DNA of 64,000 nt from Hermodice carunculata (Eukaryota > Annelida > Polychaeta > Eunicida > Amphinomidae): NCBI GenBank assembly GCA_964020975.1, contig OZ026620.1, positions 76,153,012-76,217,011 on the forward strand, written 5' to 3'. Positions 35,156-47,668 of the stretch are shown in pieces. The number at the start of each line of letters is the position of its first letter. Position 1 is the stretch's first letter. A program made the position numbers and the translations under genes. The notes below the pieces were generated by a model. It was not told the DNA's origin. It did not search any database and saw only the letters and a program-made list of their open reading frames with translations.

Positions 35156-37758
35156 CTAAACCATGCCATTCTCTTTTGGCAATTTGGGATAAAGTTGGAT
35201 AAATTCATTCACATTTTGCCCAGGGTTTTCCATAACTAACACAGTGGTTAAACCCATATGGTGCAAATAAACATGAGCATGAAAGGGTAACGCTAATATG
35301 TTCTTTATCTTCCAAGCTGTTAGCAATCCAATCCTAATATGGTCTGGGGGAGTTAAAGATTTATTGTCTGCAGGTGAAATTATACTCAAGCCATACCAAT
35401 TTATGTTTAAGAACGGGACACATTTTTTCCATACTATTGCGATTTTTCCCACACCTTCACTGGCTTTGATAGTACATAGTGCAGAGCAGAGAGGAAGTCT
35501 CATAACCTGAATAATAACACAAGATGTCCCATTAGTTACTTCCAGCAAAAGAGCAGATTCATACTTATTTTTGAAATAATTGTACATATGTAAGAACACT
35601 AACACAGAAATAAATGTAGCAATTACATAACCAGAATGAATATGAAAAGTTGGTAGGTAGGAATTACTTGTGGAAATACCTGAAATTGTGTTATTTAATG
35701 GTAGTTTTTCCGAATTTTCAGGATTCCAAATCAAACTTGGTGGATCAATGAGCTTCACTGCATCAGCCTTTTTAACAGAATTTAAAATGTGAAAGGCAAA
35801 TGTGAGGTGCCTGAACTTAATCAATAATACAGTACCACCCACTAGCATTATTACTGAGATTGATTAGGAAACAATAGATAAAATGGTTGGCCAATCAAAA
35901 AGAGTAAAATCAGTATTAGGTATCCATTCTCCACTAAGAATTGTTATCAGTTAATGATTGAAAAATTGTTGTTGTTTTTTTTGTTTCGCCAAAGTTGCCA
36001 TCCTACTGAGGCTGAGATGAATTTGTGATCCTGAGCAATAATTTTTGAAAAATTATGTTCAAACAGTTGAAAGTGAGGAATTTTGAATGCCCAAGGGGAT
36101 GTAGACAGCGTATCCCCAGAAATAGACTGTAGATCATTTTGTTGGAAAAAATGTTGTAACAAAGCAAGGTTTACTGGATAAACCTTTGTAACACTACCAA
36201 GGGACTGATGCTTGCAATTATTAATTCTTGGTGGAAGATAGAATTTACCTGCTTGAATTGCACATTGGCACTTTACATGTATGACACAAAACATGTACCC
36301 TTGTGTTGCATATGTGTCTGTTCTTTTGCATTTAACTATCAATTTGGGATATTTGACAAAAGTACCATGCCCGGTTCAATTTCCATTAAATTACTTGACA
36401 ACTTATTAAAAACAAAAATAAAATTACATAATTTAGGAATGAACTGCATTTGTTGAAAAAATATGGCACTGGCACAGGTTGGGGTGTCAATTTTGTTGCC
36501 TCCAACACACAATGAAAATTCAGCATCAGAAATTTCTATGAAGGTCCTACTTGATTCTTGAACCGCCAAGTATTTGGGATAGTCAAATAATTGGGAAGCA
36601 TGGGTAGTCGTATGGTTCAAGGGCACTGGAAATATCAGAATTTGAAATACATCAAATAGGCTGTGAGTGGAAGTTATAGGAACATTAAATGTGAAGAATA
36701 GAGAGGAATTTTGTCTGGCATAAACTACAGATAGAGACTTGCAGTAATACTCAACATTCATGGTAACTACTGAGAATAAAAAACGATGCTGAATGTTAGT
36801 ATGAATAAGGCGTAAGATCTGCAACAAGGAGTCGGCAGGTAATAAATATGGGGATAGTTTCCCTTGAAGGAGGTCATGAATACCCAAAAGTATGGAGTCT
36901 AAAGATTTTTGTAAATGCATTGAGGCTTGAAGTTCAGAAATCAGAATCTTAGTTGTGACAGTCCAGGTTTGTCTGAGTGAAGAGAGGGAACTAAGCATAG
37001 ATTTAGTAAGTTGTTCCACCAACTCATGATTAGACTGGATTCCTTGGAGAAGATTGGTCATGCGCTTGTCATTAGTTGCCATATAAGAGGAGAAACCATC
37101 ATCATGGTTAATAATTGCAGCAGTCAGCTTCCTTTCATGTTGTTCCAGAGCACGAATATGACTTTGTAGGATTGTACATCCGTGACTGTAGCTGTTCCAA
37201 AAAGTCCCCTTGCTATATTCCCTATAAATGGCAAGAATGAACGTATACTGCGAGAGGGTGCAGGTTGCGCGAAGGTAGTAAGAAATTGATGTGTCTCAGT
37301 GTGGTCCTTGCTGCTTCCATAGTCTCTCTACGAAGTTGTTGAATTTGAAAAAGCACATTAGATTTCTGGGAAGAACATCCAGCTGAATTCTGACAGGAAA
37401 TGTTTGACTTGAATACTGGAATAGTTGGTAGCTGTATTTGAACTGTGTGGCGCCATTGCTGCTCTGAATTGTCTACCTTGACGATGTGTCTATATGCAAC
37501 CCCATAATTGATCCTGCTGATCAATTTGGGATGTCGACCCTCAGCACAGGTTGAGCTCAAGACAATGAGCAGAACTGAAGCTAGAGCCAATAAAGAGAAG
37601 CCATACTTGTATGAAGGTTCCTTCTGAAATATCCCTAATGGAAGAAAAACACAATAAAAAGGACATGCTTTGAAGGATGGGTCTACACTATGACAATATA
37701 AATATGTAATATACAAAAATAAAGCAGAAATCGACTGGTATTGATGCTCATCTGACAT
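35156..37758 (-). pseudogene. Envelope-like region of the Gypsy element, fossil
   Basis: Lies 3' of the integrase on the element's own strand, where errantivirus-type envelope genes sit. Visible traits are an N-terminal hydrophobic segment, a Cys-containing ectodomain-like region, a long helical or heptad-like stretch in the middle part, and a hydrophobic anchor (YVIATFISVLVFLHMYNYF) close to the C-terminus. The layout recalls the baculovirus-F-like envelopes of Gypsy errantiviruses, but I see no diagnostic motif that fixes the family. It is broken in a few places. Treated only as a fossil part. Confidence 0.55.
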
Positions 37759-38052
37759 GATCCTGTCCCTTTTAAAATTTTAATCAAAATGCAGCCTTAT
37801 AATTTTGACTCCAAAATCATACTATGATATAAAAGAAAAGGACTATATAGAAGGGCATAATACATGGTGGGAATAGTGCCTACTTGGGTACCTCAAGTGG
37901 ACAACTAGGAAAAACTGTAAAAAAAAAAAAGCTGTTGTAGAAATAATAGAAACATTGAAATCATAGATAGTGCCCATTCAAATAAATTTATGTAGGCTTT
38001 GGATAACGTCCTCTTCTTTTGCATTTTCTCCCTGTTTGTGTTCTGTGAATGT

Positions 38053-38200
38053 GAAATTCCTGAATGACAATAACACATTTTCTTCTGGTTCCCAACTGTC
38101 ACGAAATTTGTTGGCTGCCCATTTGATCCTATACTCTCTCTTTCCATTCCTCATTCTGGATGCAAGAATATTATCCACACGATGCCATTCAAGGGGATCA
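38053..38200 (-). pseudogene. Chromodomain-like segment at the integrase C-terminus, fossil
   Basis: Reads WHRVDNILASRMRNGKREYR then IKWAANKFRDSWEPEENVLL, matching the chromodomain pattern (V-x-x-IL-x-x-R-x-x-NG-x-x-EY-x-x-KW...SWEPE-N). In chromoviruses this module guides integration toward marked chromatin. It follows the integrase and precedes the envelope-like region, an uncommon pairing. Confidence 0.7.
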
Positions 38201-38523
38201 TGAGCAGTACTAGGAGTTGGCTGATTTGGTTGATCTACAGTTGTTGACTCTTGTGAACCATTTTGTGTATCATTTGTAGCTAAATCCTGTGCAGTTCTTC
38301 TCTCTGCATCTGAATTTCGCACTTGAGAAGATGGAGGTGAATCATGATGTGATTCAATCTATTCAGGGGACAACTCTCTATCTGCATTTGCATATATGTT
38401 TGGAGCATTTGTAGGCCTAGTGTCAGGATCATGGTAGGGTTTCAGCCTATTCGCATGAATTAGGGATTGGACTGGTTTGTTGCCATCAACACTGCACATT
38501 TGTAAGTGTAGTTGGGAAACACT

Positions 38524-39592
38524 TTACATATATAGTAAGGCCCTACCCATTTTTTTACACAGTTTAGGCGATAACCTAACAGTCTTTTTCACAAAGTAGA
38601 GCCAAACATAATCTCCCACTTGGAATTTGGGGACTGCTGTCTTCTTTTCATATGAAGATTTGCAGCACCTTTGTGCCTTAAGAATGCCCATTTTTGCCTG
38701 CTCTCTGGCTTCTTCCACACTTTCTAAGACACGTCGGACATGTTCCCTGATGGTGGAGGGGAAAGTCTCTGGAGGTAATAATGCCACATCTAATGGCATC
38801 CTACACTCTCTACCAAAAAGCAAGAAATATGGGGAGTACAGGTGTTGATGGAGCCACCCGATGGGCTCACAATACACTGGGTAATTACTCATGCCTGTCT
38901 CTATGTTTAGCATTGCAGTATGATTTTGAGCCCTGTGCAATGACACTGTTCATTCTCTCAATTGCTCCATTTGTCTGGGGATGATAGGAAGATGTTGTGA
39001 CTTTCTTTATACCAAAGAGCCTACACAACTCAGCAACAATTTCAGACAAGAAATTTTGGCCTCTGTCTGAAAAAAGTTCATCCATTGCACCATATCTGCA
39101 TATTAACTCATTGTACACTACTCTGGCAATTTCAGTGGCTTCCTGAGTCTTCAGTGGGAAGGCCTCTGCCCATTTGGAGAAGGAATCTACTGCCAAGAAA
39201 ATGTATTTATGACCCTGTGAAGATGTTGTAAGTGGCCCTAATATGTCAATATGCCATCTGCTGAGTACATCAGCAGGAGGGAGAGGCTTGAGAGGTGCCT
39301 TCTTGGCACACGGGTTTGATTTTGCCTGTTGACAGACAAGACAAGTTTTGACATATGCCTGTATGTCCTTGTACATATGTGGCCAGTAGTACCTTAGCCT
39401 GACTGTCTCTAGCATTTTCTGGAACCCCATGTGTCCTCCTGCCAGGGTGTCATGAAAGCTCTGTAGAACTTCATTTCTCAAAGTTCTAGGAACACAGAGT
39501 TGTTTCACTGTGCGGTCATTACTGTCACGCATATGTTTTTTGGAGTACAGGTAGAACAATACCCCAATTTTCCAAGAAATAGTCCTGGGCAA
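38524..39592 (-). pseudogene. Gypsy integrase, fossil
   Basis: The zinc-binding N-terminus (H-x-H pattern in HDTLAGGHMGF, then CLVCQQAK), the catalytic core (WHIDILGPL, LFSDRGQNFLSEI, SSYHPQTNGAIERMN with D, D and E visible) and the C-terminal part (FQVGDYVWLYF) are all recognisable. It belongs to the minus-strand Gypsy element and is broken in places. Confidence 0.85.
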
Positions 39593-41150
39593 AACATCTG
39601 ACAGAATTGGCGTTGGCTTTATCAGCCAGAATAATATTCTGCTCCTTGTATAGAATATGAGGACTAAAATCTGGGTCTTCCCGTGGCAACTCTCTTAGTT
39701 CAGATTGAGACAGGTCATGAAGGTATGACAGGGCTGTAGTGTCATTGATAACACTTGCATCTGGGACCTGACACCTATCTGTCAGCTGAGTGAAAACAGA
39801 ATTACTGTGGAGAAGTGACTCAGTCTGACCAATATGTGGTGAATCCCGCATGTATGTGATTTTGATTTGAGGAAGAGGCACAGGGACTTGTGGTTCTTTA
39901 GAATTGTCTGATTCACTTGGAGGATCCTGTTTCTCTGGATAAACTCTCCTTGAAAGGCCATCCGCATTAGAATGGCGGCTCCCAGCCTTAAACTGCACCT
40001 CAAAATTGTAGCATGACACTATTTGAGACCATCTTGCTAATCTTCCCACATTACTTTTATTTGATTGCAGGAATTTCAAGGGCTGATGGTCAGAAATGAC
40101 AAGGAATTTCTGGTTTGCCAGATATACATGGCAATGTTTGATCCCCTCTATAAGGGCCAAACCTTCTTTGTCTGTAGTAGACCACCACTTTTCCCCATGT
40201 CGCAAGGATCTTCCCCCATAAGCAATGACTCTTTCATGCCCCAGAGGATCACGTTGCCCAAGAATAAAACTGATTGAAAAGTTTGATGGCTCCGTATACA
40301 AAATGAATTGCCTGTCAAAATGTGGGAAAGCAAGTATGGGTGGTGACAGGAGTGCTTTCTTGAGAGTTTCAAATGCAGCTTGACATTGGTCTGTCCACTT
40401 GAATTTAGAATGTTTGCGCAAAAGAGTGGTGAGTGGATTGGCAATATGAGCAGAGCCTTTGACAAATTTGCGGTAATAATTGCACAGACCTAGAAAAGCT
40501 CATACATCTGTGACATTCTTTGGAACAGGAAATGAGTTTACAGCTTCTGTCTTTGAAGTGTGTACACTTACACCATCCTTAGAAATGATATGTCCTAAGT
40601 ATTTAACACTTTCAACCCCTTATTCGCACTTTTGAGGTTTAAGCCGCAACCCACTCTGTCTCAATCTGTCAAATTCTAGTGCCAAATGATACTTGTGTTG
40701 TGCCAAATCTTTCTATAACAACATATATCATCTACTTACACCAAAGTACAGGACCAATTTAGGCCTCGCAAGACTTTGTCCAAATGTCAGCTTTGTAAAA
40801 TTAAAGATTCCAGAGTGTGTTATGAATGCTGTCTTGTGTTTTGAGGCCAGATCTAGCGGAATTTGCCAAAACGCACTGCTAAGGTCGAGCACTGAGAAGA
40901 TTTGTGGTTTTGCTTGGGCAGTAGAATCAATAGCTTCTTCTAATTTTGAAAGGGGGTAGTACATAGGTTTGGTTACTTTATTTAAGCCCCGATAGTCTAC
41001 CACAAACCTTTACTCACCATTATTCTTTTTCACGAATACCACAGGAGCATGATATTCTGAAAAAGAAGGCTCAATGATGCCATTGTCCAGCATTTCTTTT
41101 GTCTGAATCTCCATCTCTTTTTTCTGCTCTGGAGCATAACGATATGGTGG
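39593..41150 (-). pseudogene. Gypsy reverse transcriptase and RNase H, fossil
   Basis: The RNase H region reads FKWTDQCQAAFETLKKALLS, ILAFPHFDRQFILYTEPSN and FLVISDHQPLKFLQ (about 39990-40420). The RT region reads MVDYRGLNKVTKPMYYPLS and FSVLDLSSAFWQIPL (about 40780-41003). Typical Ty3/Gypsy order on the minus strand. Broken. Confidence 0.85.
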
Positions 41151-42992
41151 TCACCTAATGGGCTTAGAGTCGCCTGTGTCCAGCCTGTATTGATAGAAAC
41201 TGCAAGTGCCCAACTCCGAGAGATCCTTGGCAAAAACATCATGATTCTCTCCTAGGAATGAAAGAAAGTCTTGCTTTTGTTGCTCATCAAGCATTGAGCT
41301 TTCCAAGGTAAACCCAGGATCACATGCCACTTCAATACATGTTGATGAATCATTGTTGTGATCCAAGATGACATCAAGGTTTGAGTCTGAAGGAGCATGC
41401 CTGTCATTTTTGACAGCTGTTAAAGGACCATCAACATGTGAAACTGAAATGTCAGTATTGACATTGACATTTGGCATATGATTGACAGCCTTTATCATTG
41501 TACTTGAAAGCACTGGAAGGTCATCTTTGACATCTGTCAAGTACTTGTCAACATGTGCCACTGGATGTGAAGGCATGGAACTGTCATGTCTGACAGCTGT
41601 CATATGGCTGTCAACATGTGACATTGCATGTGGGTTCATGGATCTGTCATGTGTGACAGCTGTCATGCAGCTGTCAACATGTGACACTGTACGTGAAGGC
41701 ATGGAACTGTCAGGTGTGGCAGCTGTCATGTGCCTGTCAACATGTGACATTGCATGTGAAGTCATGGAACTGTCATGTGTGACAGCTGTCATGTGGCTGT
41801 CAACATGTGACACTGCATGTGGATGCATGGATCTGTCATATGTGATAGCTGTCATGTGGCTGTCATTATGAACATTCTCTGGAACTAAAGAAACGTCATT
41901 CGTGACAGCTGCCATGTGGCTGTCAGAAGAACAAGCATGGAAAACAAGAGAATTGTCACTTTTGACATCTGTCAACAGGTTGTGAGCCAGTGGACTTGAT
42001 TCTGTAATGGGAGAAATGTCATTTTTGACAGGTGTAAAATGACTTTCAACCCCTGGAACCGAAGATTGTATATCATGCAATTGTGGACTACTGCTTTTTG
42101 CAATCTCTGCAATGACAGTTTCTTCCCCTGAAGGTGTGAACAGCGTAACAGGCTGTTTATGTTTGAGGGTGATACCTACGTTTGTTAGATTCATGACCCG
42201 GTACATACAGACATTTCCATTCAGCTTGACAACACAATGACTACCCAAAATGTTGGATTTGGTTATTAAGCTAGAAACAGGTTCTATTATGCCCAAAGCA
42301 TTTTTGTGGTCACCTTCATATCTTGTTTGAACAGGTATGACAGCCTGATGTTTTGGTTTAATGCTAACATTACCTTTGACCCTCACTAAATAAGATTTTG
42401 TGGGGTCAGGAGCACATAGATTAACCTCCGTCATTCCTCCTTGAATTTCAAGAGTATCATCTGCAAAATTGATTTTAGCCTTTTGACTTTGCAAAAAATC
42501 AATCCCCAGAATGATATTTTGATTCATTGGTTCCAAAATATGAAATTGTTGGAAAAGTTGTAAACTACCAATGCAGAGGGGAAGGGTAACTTTGCCTAAT
42601 ACTCTTACCATTGATCCACCAACACCTCGGACTACATTTAAATGAGACTCTTCAACTTGAAATTTCCGTCTTTTCTGCAATTGCTGGAAGAAATCATTAG
42701 CAATACATGAAATGGCTGCACCCGAATCTACCAATGTTATGACTGCAACTATGTTACTATTTTTCACCTTTACCATACTCTGGTACATTTCAGTCTCTGT
42801 GGTAGTAGTTGTGACATAAGTTGGTAAGACAGTGCATTGTTCTTCTGTACCCTTGTTGATAGAATGTGAATCACAATCAGCATGATCAAGCTTACCTGTC
42901 TCTTGTATTGCTGCTGAAGTAAGTGAAACATTGGACTGAAATAAAACATCATTTACACAGTTCACCTGAAGGAGATTCATTGCTTCAGCCAC
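41151..42992 (-). pseudogene. Gypsy protease with a repeat-expanded linker to RT, fossil
   Basis: A long open stretch of the element's pol. The aspartic protease motif VDSGAAISC is near 42720-42728, with the second half of the retropepsin fold downstream (NIILGIDFLQSQKAKINF). Between protease and RT the linker is enlarged by a 63-bp in-frame tandem repeat (see the separate entry). The start of RT (GDSKPIR) is at the end. Confidence 0.8.
41555..41905 (-). repeat. In-frame 63-bp minisatellite inside the Gypsy pol linker
   Basis: About five to six units of 63 bp, each encoding a 21-residue module like SHVDSHMTAVTHDSSMTSHA. Copies differ by conservative-looking changes and keep the frame. More diverged relatives of the HMTAV(T/K)(H/N)D phrase extend on both sides, from about 41390 to 42040. 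The opposite strand shows a spurious 129-codon open frame across the same repeat. Confidence 0.9.
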
Positions 42993-43960
42993 TGCATTAT
43001 CAGAAGTGAAAATATCCCTTGGTGTCCCTTGGTGCCCATCCCCAGATTTAGAACTAGAGACAGGCTCAATGTCCTATTGTTGTGGTTGCTGTTGACTATG
43101 TGGTTGACTGCAGCAGACTCTAGCAATATGACCTGTTCGCTGGCATCTATGACAAATAGATCTGTAGTGCACACATCTGCTTCTGTAATGTCATGTGCCT
43201 CCACAGCTTTTACAGACAAAGTTGTGTGAAGGTATCTGTTGGTTGGATGGAGGCCCCTGTTGAATGGATGGAGGCCCCTGGTAGTTGGATGGAGGCCCCT
43301 GTTGAGGGTAGAATCCTTGTTGGTAGCCATATTGGTTTGAAGCTTATGGGTAGCCATATTGGTTTGAAGCACCTTGGAAACCATATTGGTAGTCATGTGA
43401 CTAGTGGCCATATTGAATTTGCTGAGCACCCTGTGGCCAGTGGCCATCTTGAATCTGTTGAGCACTTTGTGGCAGACGGCCATCTTGAATCTGGTTGCTA
43501 GGCTGGTAAAATTGCCCTGTGTTGTAACGATCATATTGACGCCCTCTGGAGTTACTTCTGTCTCTAAACTGTACCCTGGGTGGAGTAGTGGACCTAGACT
43601 GTCTCTTGTTTACAGTATTCACAGTAACCTGCACCTGGTCAAACTTATCATTGAGGCGGCTAATGTGGTCTATGATCGTTTGGAGAGCAGGTTGTTCCTT
43701 TGTTTCCTTACTCAATGTTCTCATGGACTGTGCAGACCTGGCTGCTGACAATAAAATCTTGACGTCTTTTGGGTCTTTACTGATCAGTAACTTTAGGGAG
43801 TCTGGGAGGCAGCTATTGAGGCCATCAGCCATGGGGCCACAACGCACAGCGCAGTTTTTGCCCAGGGGCAACCAGCAGAATGGTTGTCATCATATTCTGA
43901 TCCATGCGAACCCATCATCATATTCATACTGACTGGCAAAGTCACTGTCCACCAAAAATA
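42993..43960 (-). pseudogene. Gypsy gag C-terminal part with zinc knuckle, fossil
   Basis: A CCHC knuckle (CHRCQRTGHIARVC) is encoded at about 43113-43157. Upstream on the minus strand is a basic, Gln/Ser/Arg-rich region with short repeated phrases (QIQDGHWPQ-like and the HPTTRGLHPFNRGL-like set, about 43230-43500). The N-terminal capsid part is not recognisable. Broken. Confidence 0.65.
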
Positions 43961-44321
43961 CTGATTAGGTTATAGTCTGTCAACCCTGAGTTATGGAAGG
44001 GGATTTCGCAAATATCACGCAAATAGCGGGCAAAATGACCATCTTATTTCATCCATAACCAAATTTGAGTAGTTTACCTTACTCTTGAAAGAAATTTGCT
44101 TACAGTGTGGTTTGTACTTATTCCTGTAACCATCAATTTTCACGGTTTTTTTGCGGCCTACATATGAACCTTGCCGGCATTTTAAAACTACCTGTCAATT
44201 ACATTTGCGCATGCGCACTAAATATTTCTAAGTCGATATGGAGTACGCCAAGTTTTGCTTGGCCCGCAGAAATGCCCCAAAATGCAGCTGAAAAGAAATA
44301 CAAAGTGCATATAGTTACCAC
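43961..44321. other. Junction between the Gypsy and BEL fossils
   Basis: No gene and no terminal repeat recognised. It may be leftover Gypsy 5' sequence or older host DNA that received the BEL element. Confidence 0.35.
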
Positions 44322-44841
44322 TGTCAAATACACAATAGATGTATTTGTTAATTAATCGAAATTAAATTTATATTTTTTCCTTTTTACAATTTAATGCTTG
44401 GTTCCGATTACCTTTTGTTGATTCAGATATTCAGCCTGGTTGTCTATGTGACTTTCCGCTGGGGTTTATTAGGAACATATGCGTGTTACACAGGATAACA
44501 ATTGAGGGACTAGGGTAAAATCAGTCATCCATGCTAGGTTCCCATATATATAGGCTTGGGGCCTGTAGGATATGTGTTGGTTCGCATTTGCTGGGTGACG
44601 GGTGACCGGAGAAGATTGTTCAGTGCGCAGGTCCAGGTCCCACGTGCAAGTTTAAGGCGCTTCCCATGTAACATGAGGGAGCATGGAAAAAATGAGTGTG
44701 CTGGTAGTTTGACATGGGGTTTTAAAGCACTGCACCGGTTTTTGTTTTTGCACGGGTCTCACGCTGCACGTGTTTACTAAACTTCTCTGTCATGGAGGTT
44801 TGGCTGGGATAAATTATAATGGGCTCAGTATATTTCTTTTT
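44322..44841 (+). repeat. BEL 5' LTR
   Basis: Begins TGTCAAATAC and shares with the copy at 56721 the words GGAACATATGCGTGTTACAC, GAGGGACTAGGGTAAAATCA, CACTGCACCGGT and AATTATAATGGGCTCAGTAT. Similarity stops near 44841; the true LTR may extend further if the 3' copy is truncated. Confidence 0.8.
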
Positions 44842-45283
44842 AATCCATTGGAATGGCTTAATATATCCGTTGGTATGGTTTAATACACCCGTTTGAATGA
44901 CGTAATACACTTCTATGGTATAGACACACGGATGTGTTATCCTTGGAAGCAGAACACACGGGGCGTGCGTCAGACGTTGGTATGTCTGTTTAAATGGTGA
45001 AAATGGTTTAAGGTGCACGGGGTGTGTCAAAACAAGTGTCTACTGTTTTACGTCAGATGTTTCAAGCCTAACCGGTATTGAGGAATTAAACACCATTTTG
45101 TATCCGTGTCTTCACGCTTTTCATTTGGCCCTGCCAGTCCTCCGAGATGACAGATTAAAAGGAATATCAATGCAAGGTGTATTGGCCTACCAATACCTCA
45201 CGTGGTGGAATTGTCGTTTCAAATGTCGGAACCACAGTTTCACTGGAAGATATGTATGAATCGTTGTTTCATTTGTAACAAGT

Positions 45284-46465
45284 GTGTCTTGTATTAAGGT
45301 CACAAGACAGGAAATGTTTAACTACCATGTTGAGAAAATCAGACAGAATGTGAATAGAGCGAAAGGTATGATAAAGGTCACGGCAGGGAACAGCTTCAAT
45401 AGATCATTCACAGGAAGGGTGCTGTGGGAACTTGTAGCCATACCTGGGATGTTGTATGGGGTACATGTGATAGCCATTAGTGAAAAGTATATTGAATGGA
45501 TGGAGAAGGCACAGAGGGAGATGGGGAAATGTGTGGTTGGGGCACCACGGTGTGTAGCAACAGAGCCTGTGTTGGGAGAGTTGGCTAGACTAGGCTATTG
45601 GTGATATTTGCAACAGGTGAATGAAGAAAGATGGTGTAGGAAGATGTACATGGAGGCTGTTAGTGAAAGGACAAATTGGTTCAAGAAATAGACAAGTTAG
45701 CTGAGAAATATGAGTTGAAAGGATGAGATTGAAGTGGCGTGGAAATCGTATATAGGAAAGGTGATTGAGGAGAAACATGTGGAGCAGTGGAAAAGAGGGG
45801 TTGAGGAGAAAAGCACACTGAAAGCATATAGAGCTGTAGACAACCCAGTGAAGACTAAATGCTGGGTTGGTAGCAAGGGTTCTAGACTGTTAGTTCAGGG
45901 CAGAGCAGGAGTGATCAATCTGGAGAAGAGGAAACAGCAGTGGACGAATGGGAGTGATGGGAAGTACAGGATGTGTAGGGAGGATGGGGATGAGACTATT
46001 GATCATATGATGACATGGTGTACAGGTTATAGAGCACTTAGAGACCAGCTGTTTGTACAATGGAGAACAAGAGATGGGCAGTGTAAAAGCTTAGAGCAAG
46101 TAAGGGACATGGCAGAGAATGAGTACTAGGATTGAAGGGCGATTTTCCAGGAAGTTGAGTTGATTAAGAGTCAGTGAAAGGCTTCTTGGTGCAGTGCTGG
46201 GAGAGTAGGAATAATATCTTAGGATTAGTCACAGAAGAGAATAGAGGGCAAACTTAGGAAGGGAAGGGAGAAGGTAGCCCTTATTAGGGCTCCCATGACC
46301 CTACCAGGTGGCATCATCAGCTGGGGCTGTGGGCATGTCAAGCGCAGAGTTGCGACAGTGGGATTGGACTTTTTTTTCTCGTACTAAAGGCCACCTGACT
46401 AGCTACTAAGCTAGTCAGGACCACGGCAGAGAAGCAGAGTGCCACAGAATATTATTATTACTATT
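45284..46465 (+). pseudogene. 3' fragment of a second LINE (RT C-terminal region)
   Basis: Open frames at 45284-45604 and 45734-46129 read like the C-terminal part of a LINE reverse transcriptase: VLWELVAIPGMLYGVHVIAI, IEWMEKAQREMGKCVVGAPR, then a Cys/His motif YRMCREDGDETIDHMMTWC. Stops and a frame change at about 45600-45730 separate them. The 3' end carries a small hairpin (CCTGACTAGCTACTAAGCTAG at about 46391) and an ATT-rich tail near 46450, typical of LINE ends. It differs from the LINE at 17-21 kb. 5'-truncated and inactive, and apparently inserted inside the BEL 5' region. Confidence 0.65.
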
Positions 46466-47423
46466 TTACTTTCTCATTCCGTAGTTAAGATGTACATATA
46501 TGACATATATATTAAAATTTCAGGATATACAGCTGTGTGGTTTTCCCTGATACATGTAGGTATTCAGGCCTGTTTCATCCACAGGCGAAAAATGAACATT
46601 TGCGAGTGGCCGTCAGCGCTATGGGGTTATCATAATATTCACAAGGCGCTCAACTAGAAACGCAACAGCATCAGTTTGGCTTGGGCTCACTGTGATGATG
46701 CATTCAACAAACTATGGCCTGAAAAGTAGGTACATCCAATTGGCTTGACACTGTACACACAGCTCTACATGTGAATTGCGGATGAAAATCAGAGACAGTA
46801 CGAGTCGATTTAACTGAAGTGTATGTATGTATGTATGTATGTATGTATGTATGTATGTATGTATATGTATACATGCTCATACGATTCAAAGAAGAACTAA
46901 TACAGCAGAATGCAAGCAAGTTTTACAAGTGCTAATCAATTTTCCTTCACAATCAGACTGGCCAAGGAGGGACACTCAACTTCATGTGCATGGAGCTCCA
47001 ATATGAATTTTTGATATTGAATTAAAAAAGAGGCATTGTCATCTTTTAAAAGCTGTCTGGTTTATTTGGCTGTGCAATATGAAGTTCGTCAAATTTCCAA
47101 AGCTGGCAGACTGGCCAAAATTTCCTTGTAGGCCTATATTCAAAGATAATGTATCAAGGAATTGGATTTCAGTGCACGTTACAGCATCTTTTCCATCTTG
47201 GATCTGATGTATACGCTGTAGCACTATTATTGTTGGTTTTGGCAGCCTGTGCCCATTTTATAGAGCCCGACCTGATACAAAAAGAAAAGTAAAAGTTTCC
47301 AAGCATTTCAAAGAGGAAAGAAGTTATTCGTCGGTCAGGTGAGTACGTATACATGTCTTTTACTTTCAATGACACATCACACATTGCAGACACATAAAAC
47401 AAAGTCTTATTATGATAGGCCTA
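46466..47423. other. Non-coding DNA with (GTAT)n microsatellite
   Basis: A GTAT tract is at 46820-46871. The rest has no supported gene. It lies within the span of the BEL element but shows no recognisable BEL part. Confidence 0.4.
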
Positions 47424-47668
47424 AATGTAGTGCCGTCCAAGCGCACGAGTCTTCTGTCGCACCTGCTTCACGCAATTCCAGTAATGAGCGATCCCTTGGG
47501 GAAATCCCGTCATCCGGGTCCTTTGGTGACGACGGCAAGGAAAACACATCGGCGCCATGTTTGAATTGGGTCGATTTGTTCCGCTTCAACGACTTTATTT
47601 CACGGGTCTGCGATTTCAGCGCAGGATACGATATAAATTTCATACGAGGACCTGGGTCCAGTAACAAG
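47424..47668 (+). other. CpG-richer open stretch, unidentified coding potential
   Basis: The plus frame reads SSVAPASRNSSNERSLGEIP and APCLNWVDLFRFNDFISRV with a balanced composition, in DNA noticeably richer in CpG than its surroundings, and stops being protein-like at about 47668 (AACAAG|GTAACA, a possible donor). The minus strand is also open here. It could be a host exon caught between insertions or a part of the BEL element that I cannot identify. No family recognised. Confidence 0.25.

Larger units (their letters stand above)
35156..43960 (-). mobile_element. Ty3/Gypsy element with chromodomain and envelope-like region, fossil
   Basis: Read on the minus strand from about 43960 down to 35156, the parts are: gag C-terminal part with a zinc knuckle, aspartic protease, reverse transcriptase, RNase H, integrase, a chromodomain-like segment, then an envelope-like region with a terminal membrane anchor. 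It is broken, with roughly ten breaks, and the gag start seems missing. LTRs were not recognised on either side; a BEL LTR begins at 44322, so the upstream end may have been lost or displaced. Moderately old, given that several domains still read clearly over long stretches. Confidence 0.8.

Noticed and set aside
41482-41871. 129-codon plus-strand frame with repeated Cys/Leu/Ser modules
   Set aside because: Antisense shadow of the in-frame minisatellite in the Gypsy pol region.
43029-43932. Plus-strand frames of 66-114 codons
   Set aside because: Antisense shadows of the Gypsy gag region with its repeated Gly/His-rich phrases.
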